Assembly (NCBI GenBank): GCA_000720995.1
Contig: JOEL01000009.1
Location: forward strand, 62,001-126,000
Direction: 5' to 3'
Length of the DNA stretch: 64,000 nt
Source of the DNA: Streptomyces celluloflavus
Lineage (GTDB): Bacteria > Actinomycetota > Actinomycetes > Streptomycetales > Streptomycetaceae
The position numbers were made by a program, and so were the translations under genes. Shown piece after piece: positions 47,243 to 55,897 of this stretch. The notes beneath the pieces were generated by a model. It had not been told where the DNA came from. It ran no database searches and was given only the letters and a program-made list of their open reading frames with translations. Each line of letters begins with the position of its first letter. Within the stretch, counting starts at the first letter, position 1.

Positions 47243-47681
47243 GGGTGGACGAACCCCCTCGGATGAGGTCGGGGTGCGACGGCGTCGCGGGGGATGGGAC
47301 CGGGTTCTGGCCACGCTGCACGGGCCGAACACCGGCCCTCCGCGTCGTCCGTGCGCTGCGCACGATCGTCCGAGATATGCAAAGGGCCTCCCGGGCGGAC
47401 GACCCCGTGCCGTCCGCTGAGATACGGCGCCCGATGTCTTGTTTCCGGACGCCGACCTGCAAGGGATATTCCCGCGAAAGGCCGTACCCATGCCATGGCA
47501 TATGACGCACGGCCGGTGAACCTTTGGTTACCGGTGATCTTCACGTGGGGCAACGCGCCCCGGAAGAAGGCCCGTCGGTACGGTTCGGGCGGCCGGCGGG
47601 GCGCCCGGATGGCGCCCGCACGCCGTGCGCGCGCTCCGGAGAACGGCCAAAAACGGCTGTCCGGAAAGTGCGGTCCGTCCG
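47243..47681. other. Intergenic region uppS - phoH
   Basis: No gene seen. Contains a perfect 12-base palindrome ATGCCATGGCAT (47491-47502), an imperfect inverted repeat around AACCTTTGGTT (47519-47530) and a weak hairpin near 47636-47665 that may end uppS. Presumably holds the phoH promoter. Confidence 0.45.
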
Positions 47682-48479
47682 TCAGAAGCCGTAACGGCGG
47701 TGCCGGGCGGCGTAGTCGCGCAGTGCGCGCAGGAAGTCGACCTTCCGGAACGCCGGCCAGAAGACCTCGCAGAAGTAGTACTCCGAATGGGCGCTCTGCC
47801 AGAGCATGAAGCCCGACAGCCGCTGCTCGCCGCTCGTACGGATCACCAGGTCCGGGTCCGGCTGGCCGCGCGTGTAGAGGTGCTCGGAGATGTGCTCGAT
47901 GTCGACGATCTCGGCGAGCTCCTCGAAGGAGGTGCCGCGCTCGGCGTGCTCCAGCAGCAGCGAACGGACCGCGTCCGCGATCTCCTGCCGGCCGCCGTAG
48001 CCGACCGCGACGTTCACCAGGATGCCGGTGTTGTCGAGGGTCTCCTGCTCGGCCTCCTTGAGCACCTGCTGGGTGCGCGAGGGCAGCAGATCGGCGTTGC
48101 CGACGTGGTGCACCCGCCAGCGGCCGTCGGCCGCCAGATTGCGCACGGTGTTCTCGATGATGCCCAGCAGCGGGGTCAGCTCCACCTCGGGCCGGTCGAG
48201 GTTGTCCGTCGAGAGCATCCAGAGGGTGACCACCTCGACGTCGGTCTCCTCGCACCAGCCGAGCAGCTCGCCGATCTTGACCGCGCCCGCCTGGTGGCCC
48301 TGCTCGGGGGTCCGTCCGTCGGCCCGCGCCCAGCGGCGGTTGCCGTCGAGGATGACGCCGATGTGCTTGGGCACCTGGCTGTGGTCCAGCCGGCCCTCGA
48401 CCCGGCGCGCGTACAGCCGGTAGACCAGATTGCGCAGTGCAGGCGGATACGGGATGCGCACCCCGGAAGATCGCAGCAT
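47682..48479 (-). CDS. uppS: Isoprenyl transferase (cis-prenyl diphosphate synthase)
   Basis: 265-residue cis-prenyltransferase adding IPP units to make the polyprenyl (undecaprenyl or Z-type) diphosphate carrier for cell-wall synthesis. Catalytic Asp D45 in GVILDGNRRWA, the basic/aromatic patch RTSGEQRLSGFMLWQ, and the C-terminal SEYYFCEVFWPAFRK. Start ATG 48479. A membrane-associated soluble enzyme. Divergent from the aldo/keto reductase gene. Confidence 0.93.
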   Translation of the reverse strand: MLRSSGVRIPYPPALRNLVYRLYARRVEGRLDHSQVPKHIGVILDGNRRWARADGRTPEQGHQAGAVKIGELLGWCEETDVEVVTLWMLSTDNLDRPEVELTPLLGIIENTVRNLAADGRWRVHHVGNADLLPSRTQQVLKEAEQETLDNTGILVNVAVGYGGRQEIADAVRSLLLEHAERGTSFEELAEIVDIEHISEHLYTRGQPDPDLVIRTSGEQRLSGFMLWQSAHSEYYFCEVFWPAFRKVDFLRALRDYAARHRRYGF

Positions 48480-48601
48480 GTGTGGTCCAGCCCCTCCGTG
48501 CCAATGGCGGTCGCCCCGTCGCCTCAAGTGGGCAACTTTACGTCTCGGGCGACTCGACAGCCCAATCAGGTATGTCAGAGGTACGTGATAGGGAGGTGAC
48601 C

Positions 48602-49639
48602 ATGACTGATACCTCGCCCTACCGCGCCGCGGATTCGCGCTATGACTCGATGGAGTACCGGCGCGCGGGCCGCAGCGGCCTCAAACTCCCCGCTATCTCC
48701 CTCGGACTGTGGCACAACTTCGGCGACGACCGCACGCTGAGTTCCCAGCGGGACATCCTCCGCCACGCCTTCGATCTCGGCATCACCCACTTCGACCTGG
48801 CCAACAACTACGGCCCGCCGGCCGGCTCCGCCGAGCTGAACTTCGGGAAGCTCTTCGCGCAGGACTTCCGCCCTTACCGCGACGAGCTCCTCCTCTCGAC
48901 GAAGGCCGGATATCTGATGCACCCCGGCCCCTACGGCGAATGGGGTTCGCGGAAATATCTGCTGTCCTCGCTGGACGCCTCGCTGAAGCGGATGGGCGTC
49001 GATTACGTCGATATCTTCTACTCGCACCGCTTCGACCCGAAGACCCCGCTGGAGGAGACGATGGGCGCCCTGGCGTCCGCCGTCCAGCAGGGCAAGGCGC
49101 TGTACGTCGGCGTCTCCTCCTACAACGCCGAGCAGACGGCCGAGGCCGCCCGCATCCTGCGCGAGATGGGCGTCCCGGCGCTGATCCACCAGCCCTCGTA
49201 CTCGATGATCAACCGCTGGACCGAGGACGACGGGCTGCTGGACACCCTCGAAGCGGAGGGCATGGGCTGCATCTCCTTCGTGCCGCTGGCGCAGGGCCTG
49301 CTCACCGACAAGTACCTGCACGGCATTCCCGAGGGCTCGCGCGCCACGCAGGGCAAGTCCCTGGACCCGGACCTGCTCTCGGACGACGTCGTACGGCGGC
49401 TCCGCGGCCTCAACGACATCGCCGCCCGCCGCGGCCAGTCGCTGGCCCAGCTGGCGCTGGCCTGGGTGCTGCGCGACGAGCGGATGACCTCCGCGCTGAT
49501 CGGCGCCAGCAGCGTCGCCCAGCTGGACGCGAATGTCGCGGCGGTCAGCGCCCCCAAGATCACGGATGCCGAGCTGGCCGAGATCGACGAGTTCGCGACG
49601 TCCACGGACGGCGTGGACATCTGGTCGGGCCGGGGCTGA
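48602..49639 (+). CDS. Aldo/keto reductase, L-glyceraldehyde-3-phosphate reductase (YghZ)-like
   Basis: 345-residue NADPH-dependent TIM-barrel reductase. Catalytic Tyr in FDLANNYGPPAG (about 71) with the DxxxxY arrangement; AGYLMHPGPYGEWGSRKYL and IHQPSYSMINRW are characteristic of the YghZ/MgrA group, which detoxifies aldehydes such as methylglyoxal. GGGAGG is four bases before ATG. Monocistronic, ended by a strong hairpin. Confidence 0.9.
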   Translation: MTDTSPYRAADSRYDSMEYRRAGRSGLKLPAISLGLWHNFGDDRTLSSQRDILRHAFDLGITHFDLANNYGPPAGSAELNFGKLFAQDFRPYRDELLLSTKAGYLMHPGPYGEWGSRKYLLSSLDASLKRMGVDYVDIFYSHRFDPKTPLEETMGALASAVQQGKALYVGVSSYNAEQTAEAARILREMGVPALIHQPSYSMINRWTEDDGLLDTLEAEGMGCISFVPLAQGLLTDKYLHGIPEGSRATQGKSLDPDLLSDDVVRRLRGLNDIAARRGQSLAQLALAWVLRDERMTSALIGASSVAQLDANVAAVSAPKITDAELAEIDEFATSTDGVDIWSGRG

Positions 49640-50048
49640 GCGAATGCCCGGCGTGCGCCGGGCGGGCGCGGGACGCCGGCGGCGGAGCGGGGCCGCCCGC
49701 CGGTCCGCCCCGGCGGGGCCCGGCCCGTGGGCGGCGGGCGTGGGTCCCGCCGCGTACGGGCCGGACCCCGGACAACAAAAAGCGGGCCGGTCCGTGGGGG
49801 GATACGGACCGGCCCGAGGGGGGGTTTCCACCATAACCCCGCGAGCGGCGTGCTCCGTGCACCGACGGAAACCACGGCGTGGCCCGGCCGGTCGCGGGGA
49901 GCGCCGCCGGGCGCATACGGGACGGCTCCGGGGAGCACCGGGGCCGGTGCCGGAGCCCTGCGGGGACGGGGCGGGCGCCGTACGCCATCGGTGCGCCCCC
50001 GGCCGGGACGGGGCGCGGATACCGGGCGCGGCGCCGCCCGGACGCCGG
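49640..50048. other. Intergenic region after the aldo/keto reductase gene
   Basis: No gene. Contains a strong terminator (49783-49816) and otherwise GC-rich sequence with no recognisable motif. Lies between convergent genes. Confidence 0.6.
49783..49816. terminator. Hairpin after the aldo/keto reductase gene
   Basis: Perfect 13-bp stem (49783-49795 with 49804-49816), 8-base loop, followed by a G-run and TTT on the plus strand; serves both convergent genes. Confidence 0.8.
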
Positions 50049-50780
50049 TCAGTGCCTGGCCGCGGCGCCCAGGAGCAGCCCGCAGAAGGCCCCGAAGATC
50101 ATGAAAGGCCCGAGCGGCATGGTGGTCCCCCGGCCGCGCCCGGCCAGCATCAGCCCGGCGCCGTAGGCCGCGCCGGCCAGCACCCCCGCCGCGCCGCCGG
50201 TGACGACGGTGCGCCAGCCGTACCACCCAAGGGCGACCCCGAGCCCGATCGCCAGCTTGACGTCCCCCAGGCCGAGCCCCGCCGGGTTGGCGACGAACAG
50301 CAGGAGGTAGCAGGCGCCGAGGGCCACTCCGCCCAGCAGCGCCCCCAGCCACGATCCGCCCGCGCCCGTCAGCAGGCCGACGAGGCCCAGCACCCCCGCC
50401 GCCGTCAGCGCGAGCGGCAGCGTCAGCACGTCCGGGAGGCGGTGCACCCGGCGGTCGACGGCGGCCAGCAGTACCGCTACCGGCGCCATCAGCAGCCAGG
50501 CGGCGAGTTCGGGCCGGGCGCCGGTGGCCGCGGCCAGGGCCGCGCAGACCAGTGCGGTGACCGCGGCCGTCGGCAGCGCACCGGGCCCGTACGCCCCGCA
50601 GTCCGGGCAGCGTCCCCGCCCGAGCCAGCCCCGCGCCACCCCGGTGATCGGGTGTCCGCCGGGACAGGTCCCGCGCCATTCCTCGTCCGGCCCGACGGCC
50701 ATCCGGTGGACGGGGCGCGGTATGAGCAGCCCGGACGCGGCCCCGTAGGCGGCGGCGAGCACCAGCAGCGTCACAGACAC
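50049..50780 (-). CDS. A24-family prepilin peptidase
   Basis: 243-residue membrane aspartyl protease that cleaves leader peptides of type IV/Flp pilins. The two catalytic Asp are in VLLAAVDRRVHRLPD (about 109) and the GxGD motif GLGLGDVKL (about 172). A cysteine-rich cytoplasmic loop (CPGGHP...CPDCGAYGP) resembles the zinc site of longer PilD enzymes. About eight helices. Likely processes the Flp and TadE-like pilins encoded at 58-64 kb. GTG start. Confidence 0.9.
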   Translation of the reverse strand: MSVTLLVLAAAYGAASGLLIPRPVHRMAVGPDEEWRGTCPGGHPITGVARGWLGRGRCPDCGAYGPGALPTAAVTALVCAALAAATGARPELAAWLLMAPVAVLLAAVDRRVHRLPDVLTLPLALTAAGVLGLVGLLTGAGGSWLGALLGGVALGACYLLLFVANPAGLGLGDVKLAIGLGVALGWYGWRTVVTGGAAGVLAGAAYGAGLMLAGRGRGTTMPLGPFMIFGAFCGLLLGAAARH

Positions 50781-50878
50781 CCGTCGACCTTAGGGTCTGT
50801 CGTCACCTTCCCGGCGTCGCAGGACAGACGGGATGTGACGGCAGGCCCTGAGGCGCGCGAGCTGATAGAACGACGGGC

Positions 50879-51238
50879 ATGGCGCGCTGGCGGAACGGTC
50901 CCGGAACCCTGTACGGCGCGGACGCCGGCATCCCGGTGGAGATCGCGGGGTCCTACCGTGCCCGTACCCGCGGTCTGCTGGGCCGCGACGGTATCGAGGG
51001 GGCGCTGCTGCTGACCCCGGCGAGCGGTGTGCACACCTTCCGGATGCGGTTCGCCCTCGATGTCGCGTATCTGAGCCGGGACTTCACCGTGCTGGCCGTG
51101 CGCACCATGCGTCCGGGACGGCTGGGGCTCCCCCGGCCGCGGGCCCGGCACGTCCTGGAGGCGGAGGCGGGAGCCATGGCGCGCTGGGGTCTGCGCCCCG
51201 GTCTGCGGGTCACGGTGGTCCCGGCCGACGCCGCCTGA
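50879..51238 (+). CDS. DUF192 family protein
   Basis: 119 residues with the DUF192 core: YRARTRGLLGRDGIEGALLL, the motif GVHTFRMRFALDVAYLSRD, and GRHVLE-type ending (RARHVLEAEAGAMARWGL). The fold is a small beta barrel of unknown function, often next to pilus assembly genes in actinobacteria. Divergent from the prepilin peptidase gene, which supports a link to the Tad system. Confidence 0.9.
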   Translation: MARWRNGPGTLYGADAGIPVEIAGSYRARTRGLLGRDGIEGALLLTPASGVHTFRMRFALDVAYLSRDFTVLAVRTMRPGRLGLPRPRARHVLEAEAGAMARWGLRPGLRVTVVPADAA

Positions 51239-51388
51239 CCGTACGCCGTCCGGTCGCGGGGCGTTGCCCTTCGGCGGGCGCGGTATCGGTGGGCGGTGCG
51301 GCTCTCTGCCGCGGACCCGCCTCCGCCCCGGGCGCCGGTCGCCCGCCCGGTGGCGCGCCCTCGGTCCCGGTCGGCCGCCGCTCCCCCG

Positions 51389-51805
51389 CTACCCGTCCCA
51401 GTCGGCGACCAGCGCGAGCAGCCCCGGGAACCGCGCCTCCAGATCGTCGGCCCGGACATGGCTGCGCCGCTCCAGGCCGTACTGCCGCTGGCGGATCAGC
51501 CCGGCGTCCCGCAGCGTGCGGAAGTGGTGCGTGAGCGAGGACTTGGGCCGGTCGAACCCGAACCAGCCACAGGTGTGGTCGAACGCCTCGGACTCCAGCA
51601 GCAGGGTGCGCACGATGCGCATCCGCAGCGGGTCGCTCAGTGCGCCCATGACGGTCTCCAGCCGCAGGTCGGCGCGGTCCGGCTCGGCCAGCGGCGCGGG
51701 CGCCCCCGCCGGTACGGGCCACACGGGCGTCCCGTATCCGGGCCGCTCCGCACCGCCTTCCGCGGCGGATTCCCGTACCGCCCGTACGCCTGCCCTGGAC
51801 GCCAT
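51389..51805 (-). CDS. ArsR-type winged-helix regulator
   Basis: 138 residues. Winged helix at about 45-125: LETVMGALSDPLRMRIVRTL, KSSLTHHFRTLRDAGLIRQR, then a wing (YGLERRSHVRADDLE). No obvious metal-binding Cys pair, so the ligand is more likely organic. ATG 51805 is preceded by GGAGGAG. Divergent from an MFS transporter gene, with three copies of GTACGA-N6-TCGTAC between them; presumably represses both. Confidence 0.88.
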   Translation of the reverse strand: MASRAGVRAVRESAAEGGAERPGYGTPVWPVPAGAPAPLAEPDRADLRLETVMGALSDPLRMRIVRTLLLESEAFDHTCGWFGFDRPKSSLTHHFRTLRDAGLIRQRQYGLERRSHVRADDLEARFPGLLALVADWDG

Positions 51806-51882
51806 GACGACCACTCCTCCCGACACTCCCGACGGCGCCCGCCCGGTCCGCTCCGACGGCGCGGACCGGATCGGCGACACCC

Positions 51883-51953
51883 AGTACGACTTGCATCGTA
51901 CTGCGAGTGCTTGTACGAATCTTCTCGTACTGACTGTACGAGGTATCTCGTAC
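51883..51953. promoter_or_regulatory. Three operators GTACGA-N6-TCGTAC
   Basis: Inverted repeats at 51884-51901, 51913-51930 and 51936-51953, all with perfect 6-base arms and exactly six central bases; the first and third extend further (third: CTGTACGAG/CTCGTACAG). Located between the ArsR-type and MFS genes. Confidence 0.85.
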
Positions 51954-51976
51954 AGCTGGATTCGGAGGGGACACCC

Positions 51977-53311
51977 ATGTCTGGAACCCGGACCGCGCCG
52001 GCCAGCAGCCGGACCGCACCGCAGCCCGCCCCGCCCGCGGGGGCGGCCGGAGCGCCGCCGGCGCCGCCCGTCCGGGAGGTCTGGTTCGCCGCCTGGCCCA
52101 TCGCGGCGATCTTCATCCTGTCGAACGCGGCGATGCCGCTGTACGCGATATGGCAGCGCCAACTCGGCTTCAGCTCCGGCACGTTGACCCTGATCTACGC
52201 CGCGTATATCGCCGGACTGCTCGGCGCGCCGGCGGTGGCGGGCGTGGCGTCGGACCGCATCGGCCGCAAACCCGTGCTGATCCCGGCGCTGTTGCTGGGA
52301 ATCGTCGCCTGCCTCGGGTACGCGACGGCGCCCTCGGTGGCCGCCCTGGCCGCCGCCCGCTTCCTGACCGGCCTGGCCACCGGCGCCGCCGTCTCGGCGG
52401 GCATGGCCGCCGTCACCGACCTCGCGGCCGGGCGGCGGATCGGCCCGCTGCCGGCCTCCACCGCGGTGGTCCTTGGCGCCGGGATCGGGCCGCTGCTGGC
52501 CGGGGTCCTGTCGGAGACCGCCCCCGCGCCGACCGTCACGGTCTTCGCGGTGGAAGCCGTGCTGCTGGCCACGGCGCTGGGGGCCACCGCCAGGATGCCG
52601 CTGCCACGCACCCGCCGCCGGGCGGCGGGCACGGGCTCCGGGGGCTCCGGGGGCTCCGGGGGTGAAACGGCGACGGACGCGGATACCGGCGGTGTCGCGG
52701 GCGCGTCCGCCGGGGCGTGGGTGCGGCTGCCGTCCGTCCCCCGGGCGAACCGGCGCCATCTCGCCCTCGGTCTGGCCGCGTTCGCCCCCGGCATCAGCGC
52801 CACCGGTTTCGTCCTCTCGCTCGGGCCGTCGCTGCTGACGGGACTGCTCGGCACCACGAACCGCGCGGTGACCGGCGCGATGGCCCTGACGATGTTCCTC
52901 GCCGCGGCCGGGGTGCAGTTCGCCTGGCAGCGGACAGCGGTCCGTACGACCTTGCTCCTCTCCGGCGCCGCCACCGTCGCGAGCACGCTGGCCCTGATCA
53001 CCGCCGTCCATACCGCCGCTCTCGCCCCGCTGGCCGCCGCGGTCGTCCTGGCCGGCGCGGGCCAGGGCGCCGGCCTGCTGGGCGGCCTGACACTGCTGAG
53101 CCGTGAGATCCCGGCCGCCCGCCACGCGGAGGCCAACGCCGCCCTGAACGCCGGCGGCTATCTGCTCGCCGGCGCCCTGCCGGTCGCGGACGGCTACCTC
53201 AGCGACGCGATCGGCCTCTCGGCAGGCACCACCGCCTTCGGCCTCACCGTGGCCGTCCTCGCGGCGGCGGGCGCGATCCTGGTGGCGACACGGGGCGGCG
53301 ATGCGCGCTGA
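51977..53311 (+). CDS. MFS transporter
   Basis: 444 residues, 12 predicted helices after an Ala/Pro-rich tail (1-32). The loop 2-3 MFS signature is GVASDRIGRKPVL. The central cytoplasmic loop (about 218-255) carries Gly/Ser repeats. Probably a drug or metabolite exporter, given the repressor next door. GGAGGGG lies five bases before ATG. Convergent with the Cmx-like gene. Confidence 0.9.
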   Translation: MSGTRTAPASSRTAPQPAPPAGAAGAPPAPPVREVWFAAWPIAAIFILSNAAMPLYAIWQRQLGFSSGTLTLIYAAYIAGLLGAPAVAGVASDRIGRKPVLIPALLLGIVACLGYATAPSVAALAAARFLTGLATGAAVSAGMAAVTDLAAGRRIGPLPASTAVVLGAGIGPLLAGVLSETAPAPTVTVFAVEAVLLATALGATARMPLPRTRRRAAGTGSGGSGGSGGETATDADTGGVAGASAGAWVRLPSVPRANRRHLALGLAAFAPGISATGFVLSLGPSLLTGLLGTTNRAVTGAMALTMFLAAAGVQFAWQRTAVRTTLLLSGAATVASTLALITAVHTAALAPLAAAVVLAGAGQGAGLLGGLTLLSREIPAARHAEANAALNAGGYLLAGALPVADGYLSDAIGLSAGTTAFGLTVAVLAAAGAILVATRGGDAR

Positions 53312-53342
53312 GGCAGCTGCCGGGGCTGTTGCTGACCTGGCA

Positions 53343-54827
53343 TCAGCACGCTGGATGGCAGGCGGGGTCGGAGGGGGTGGCGTGGGCGGAGGGGGCGGGC
53401 GAGGTGACGGATGAGGTGGACGAGGTGGACGCCGCGGACGAGGCGCACGGAGCGGCAGTTGCCGCGGGTCGCGCGGGCGGTACAACCGCCCGGGAGGTGA
53501 CGGTTCGAGGGGCGACGGACGAGGAGCCGGAGTCACGGGGAACGGAGGCCCGGGAGGCAGCAGCCCGGGAGACAGCCGACCGAGAGGCGGTGGACCGGAC
53601 GTGCGGCGCCGACGAGTCGGCCACACCCGCCTCCCCCGACGAACCGGCCGCCCCCGCGTCCCCCGCCGGGCCCCGCACCCCGCGCCGCTGGAGTACCGCC
53701 GCCCACGCCGTCACGGCCAGGGCGAGGGCGCCGGTCGCGGCGCCGACCCAGGCGACCGAGGCGAAGCCGAAGCCCGCGTCGATGGTGAGGCCGCCCAGCA
53801 TCGGCGTGAGCATGATGCCGACGTTGAAGGCCGAGGTGTTCACCGCTGGCACCAGCGTCGGCGCATCGGGCGCGAGGAGGAACACCCGTGACTGCACAAC
53901 CGGATTGACCGCATAACCGGTCAGCCCGAGGACGAAGACCAGCGCGACGGTGATACCGAGGTTCCCGGCCGTCAGCGCGAGCAGCGCGGAGGCGAGGGTG
54001 AGCGCACCGCCGCCGAGGGCCAGCGTGCGCAGCGGCGCGGCGTCGGCGAACCGTCCGCCGAGCGTCACACCGACCAGCCCGCCCACCCCGTAGAGCGAGA
54101 GCACCACCGGCACCCACCCCTCGGGCAGCCCGCTCACCTCGGTCAGCAGCGGCGCGAGGTAGCTGAAGGTGACCACCGCCGCGCCGAAGGTCAGCAGCGT
54201 GACGAGGTAGGAGACCCAGAGCGCGGGCCGGGCGAGACCGGCCACCTCCCGTCGCACCGACGGCAGTTCCGTACCGGTCGCGCGCCCCGCGGGCAGTACC
54301 GCCAGCAAGGAGAGCGCGCTGAGCACGGTGAGTCCGGCCACGCCCCAGAACGCCGTGCGCCAGCCCGCGTGCTGGCTGAGGACCGTACCGGCCGGCACCC
54401 CCACGACCGTGGCGAGGGTGAGCCCCGTACCGACCACGGACAACACCTTGCCCTTGGCGCCCGGCGGCACCAGGCTCACCGCCGTCGCGGCGGCCACCGC
54501 CCAGAATCCGGCGTACGCGAGGGCGCTGACGACGCGGCTCGCGAACAGCAACCCGTACCCCGGCGCGAGCGCCCCGGCCACATGTCCGGCGACGAAGACC
54601 AGTTGGAAGGCGACCAGCGCGGTCCGGCGCGGCACCCGCAGTGTGGCCACGGCCAGCGCGGGCGCGCCGATGACCATGCCGAGGGCGAAGGCGGAGATCA
54701 GCAGACCCGCGTCCGGGATGGAGACGCCGAGGTCGGCGGCGATCTGGGGCAGCAGCCCGGAGAGCATGAACTCGGACGTGCCCTGGGCGAAGATGCCCAG
54801 GCCGAGGAGGTAGACCGCAAGTGGCAT
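53343..54827 (-). CDS. Cmx/CmrA-like MFS efflux protein with long C-terminal tail
   Basis: 494 residues. The N-terminus PLAVYLLGLGIFAQGTSEFM, then LPQIAADLGVSIPDAGLLIS, is characteristic of the Cmx/CmrA chloramphenicol exporters and related DHA1 pumps. Twelve helices end near residue 398. The remaining ~95 residues are a Ser/Ala/Arg/Pro-rich disordered tail not seen in the family's usual ~400-residue length. A TetR gene lies upstream on the same strand, with matching operators at both promoters. Confidence 0.88.
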   Translation of the reverse strand: MPLAVYLLGLGIFAQGTSEFMLSGLLPQIAADLGVSIPDAGLLISAFALGMVIGAPALAVATLRVPRRTALVAFQLVFVAGHVAGALAPGYGLLFASRVVSALAYAGFWAVAAATAVSLVPPGAKGKVLSVVGTGLTLATVVGVPAGTVLSQHAGWRTAFWGVAGLTVLSALSLLAVLPAGRATGTELPSVRREVAGLARPALWVSYLVTLLTFGAAVVTFSYLAPLLTEVSGLPEGWVPVVLSLYGVGGLVGVTLGGRFADAAPLRTLALGGGALTLASALLALTAGNLGITVALVFVLGLTGYAVNPVVQSRVFLLAPDAPTLVPAVNTSAFNVGIMLTPMLGGLTIDAGFGFASVAWVGAATGALALAVTAWAAVLQRRGVRGPAGDAGAAGSSGEAGVADSSAPHVRSTASRSAVSRAAASRASVPRDSGSSSVAPRTVTSRAVVPPARPAATAAPCASSAASTSSTSSVTSPAPSAHATPSDPACHPAC

Positions 54828-54970
54828 GAGAAGACGCTCCGTTGGAAGCGGACGGGATGCACCGTGAGATGCAGCCGCGTGGTGGACAGAGAAAATGAGC
54901 AGAGAAGCTGAGCAGGGAAACTCGGCAGAGGAACTCGGCAGACGTTTCAGGCAGACGCTTCAGAGGGAAG

Positions 54971-54992
54971 TTTTGGATGGATCAGTACAAAA
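54971..54992. promoter_or_regulatory. TetR operator copy upstream of the Cmx-like gene
   Basis: TTTTGGA-N8-TACAAAA, one mismatch between the arms, matching the layout and spacing of the site at 55704. About 145 bases before the MFS start. Confidence 0.65.
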
Positions 54993-55102
54993 TGAGCCCA
55001 GAGAACACCCAAGGAACACCCAGGCCAGAGGTCGGACCGACTCAAACGGCCCAGGACAATCGAGCGATCAGGGACAGGACCGGAACCCTGCGGCCCCGCG
55101 GC

Positions 55103-55687
55103 TCAGAAGGCGGCGAGCGCGGCGTCCGCGATGGCCTCCAGCTCCGCCCGGCCGACGCCCGCCCGCGCGGCGACGCGCAGGCCGCTGACGGATGCGATGG
55201 CGAGATGGGCGAGGGTGCGGGCGTCCTTGCCGGCCGCGATCTCACCGGCCCGCCGGCCTGATTCGAGGACGTCGCGGATCGCCGCCAGCCGCTTGTCGTA
55301 GTCCCGGGCGAGCGCCGCCGCGACGGCATCGTCCCGGGCCGACACCTCGACATAGGTGTTGACGACCAGACAGCCCCGGCCGTCCGCGCCGCGAGCTGCG
55401 GACTCCTCGTCGATCACCCGCTGCAGCAGCGCGCGGATCTTGTCCCGCGCGGGCAGCTCACTCTCCAGCAGCTCCGTCAGCTCGGCGGACTTGCACTCCA
55501 TATAGCGCGCGAGCGCCCGCTCGAAGAGATCGTGCTTGCTCTTGAAGGTGTTGTAGATGCTGCTGCGGCCCAGGCCCGTGGCCTCGCACAGGTCCTGGGT
55601 GGACGTCGCTTCGTAACCGGCGGCCCAGAACGCCTCCATCGCGGCGTCGACCGCCCGCTCCTCATCGAACTTCCTGGGTCGGGCCAT
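55103..55687 (-). CDS. TetR/AcrR-family regulator
   Basis: 194 residues. N-terminal HTH (about 8-55: DAAMEAFWAAGYEATSTQDL, GLGRSSIYNTFKSKHDLF), ligand-binding helical domain after it. One Cys at C105 in GRGCLVVNTYVE, near the position of the reactive Cys in electrophile-sensing members; speculative. ATG 55687. Upstream of the Cmx-like exporter gene on the same strand. Confidence 0.9.
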   Translation of the reverse strand: MARPRKFDEERAVDAAMEAFWAAGYEATSTQDLCEATGLGRSSIYNTFKSKHDLFERALARYMECKSAELTELLESELPARDKIRALLQRVIDEESAARGADGRGCLVVNTYVEVSARDDAVAAALARDYDKRLAAIRDVLESGRRAGEIAAGKDARTLAHLAIASVSGLRVAARAGVGRAELEAIADAALAAF

Positions 55688-55703
55688 GACCGGAACGCTA
55701 CCT

Positions 55704-55727
55704 GTATTGGATCGACCAGTCCAATAC
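55704..55727. promoter_or_regulatory. TetR operator at its own promoter
   Basis: Perfect inverted repeat GTATTGGA-N8-TCCAATAC, 17 bases upstream of the tetR start. Confidence 0.8.
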
Positions 55728-55897
55728 CCGCCGCCCCCTTATCCGCGGTCACACCGAACCGCTACGGTCCCCCCACCCGAACCCGCACCCGTATCCGCGC
55801 CCGTATTCACGTCCACACGGACACCCCGGATCCACGTGCACGTCCACGTCCACGTCCGCATCAGCCTCCGCACGGACACCGCGACCAAGGGGCACCC

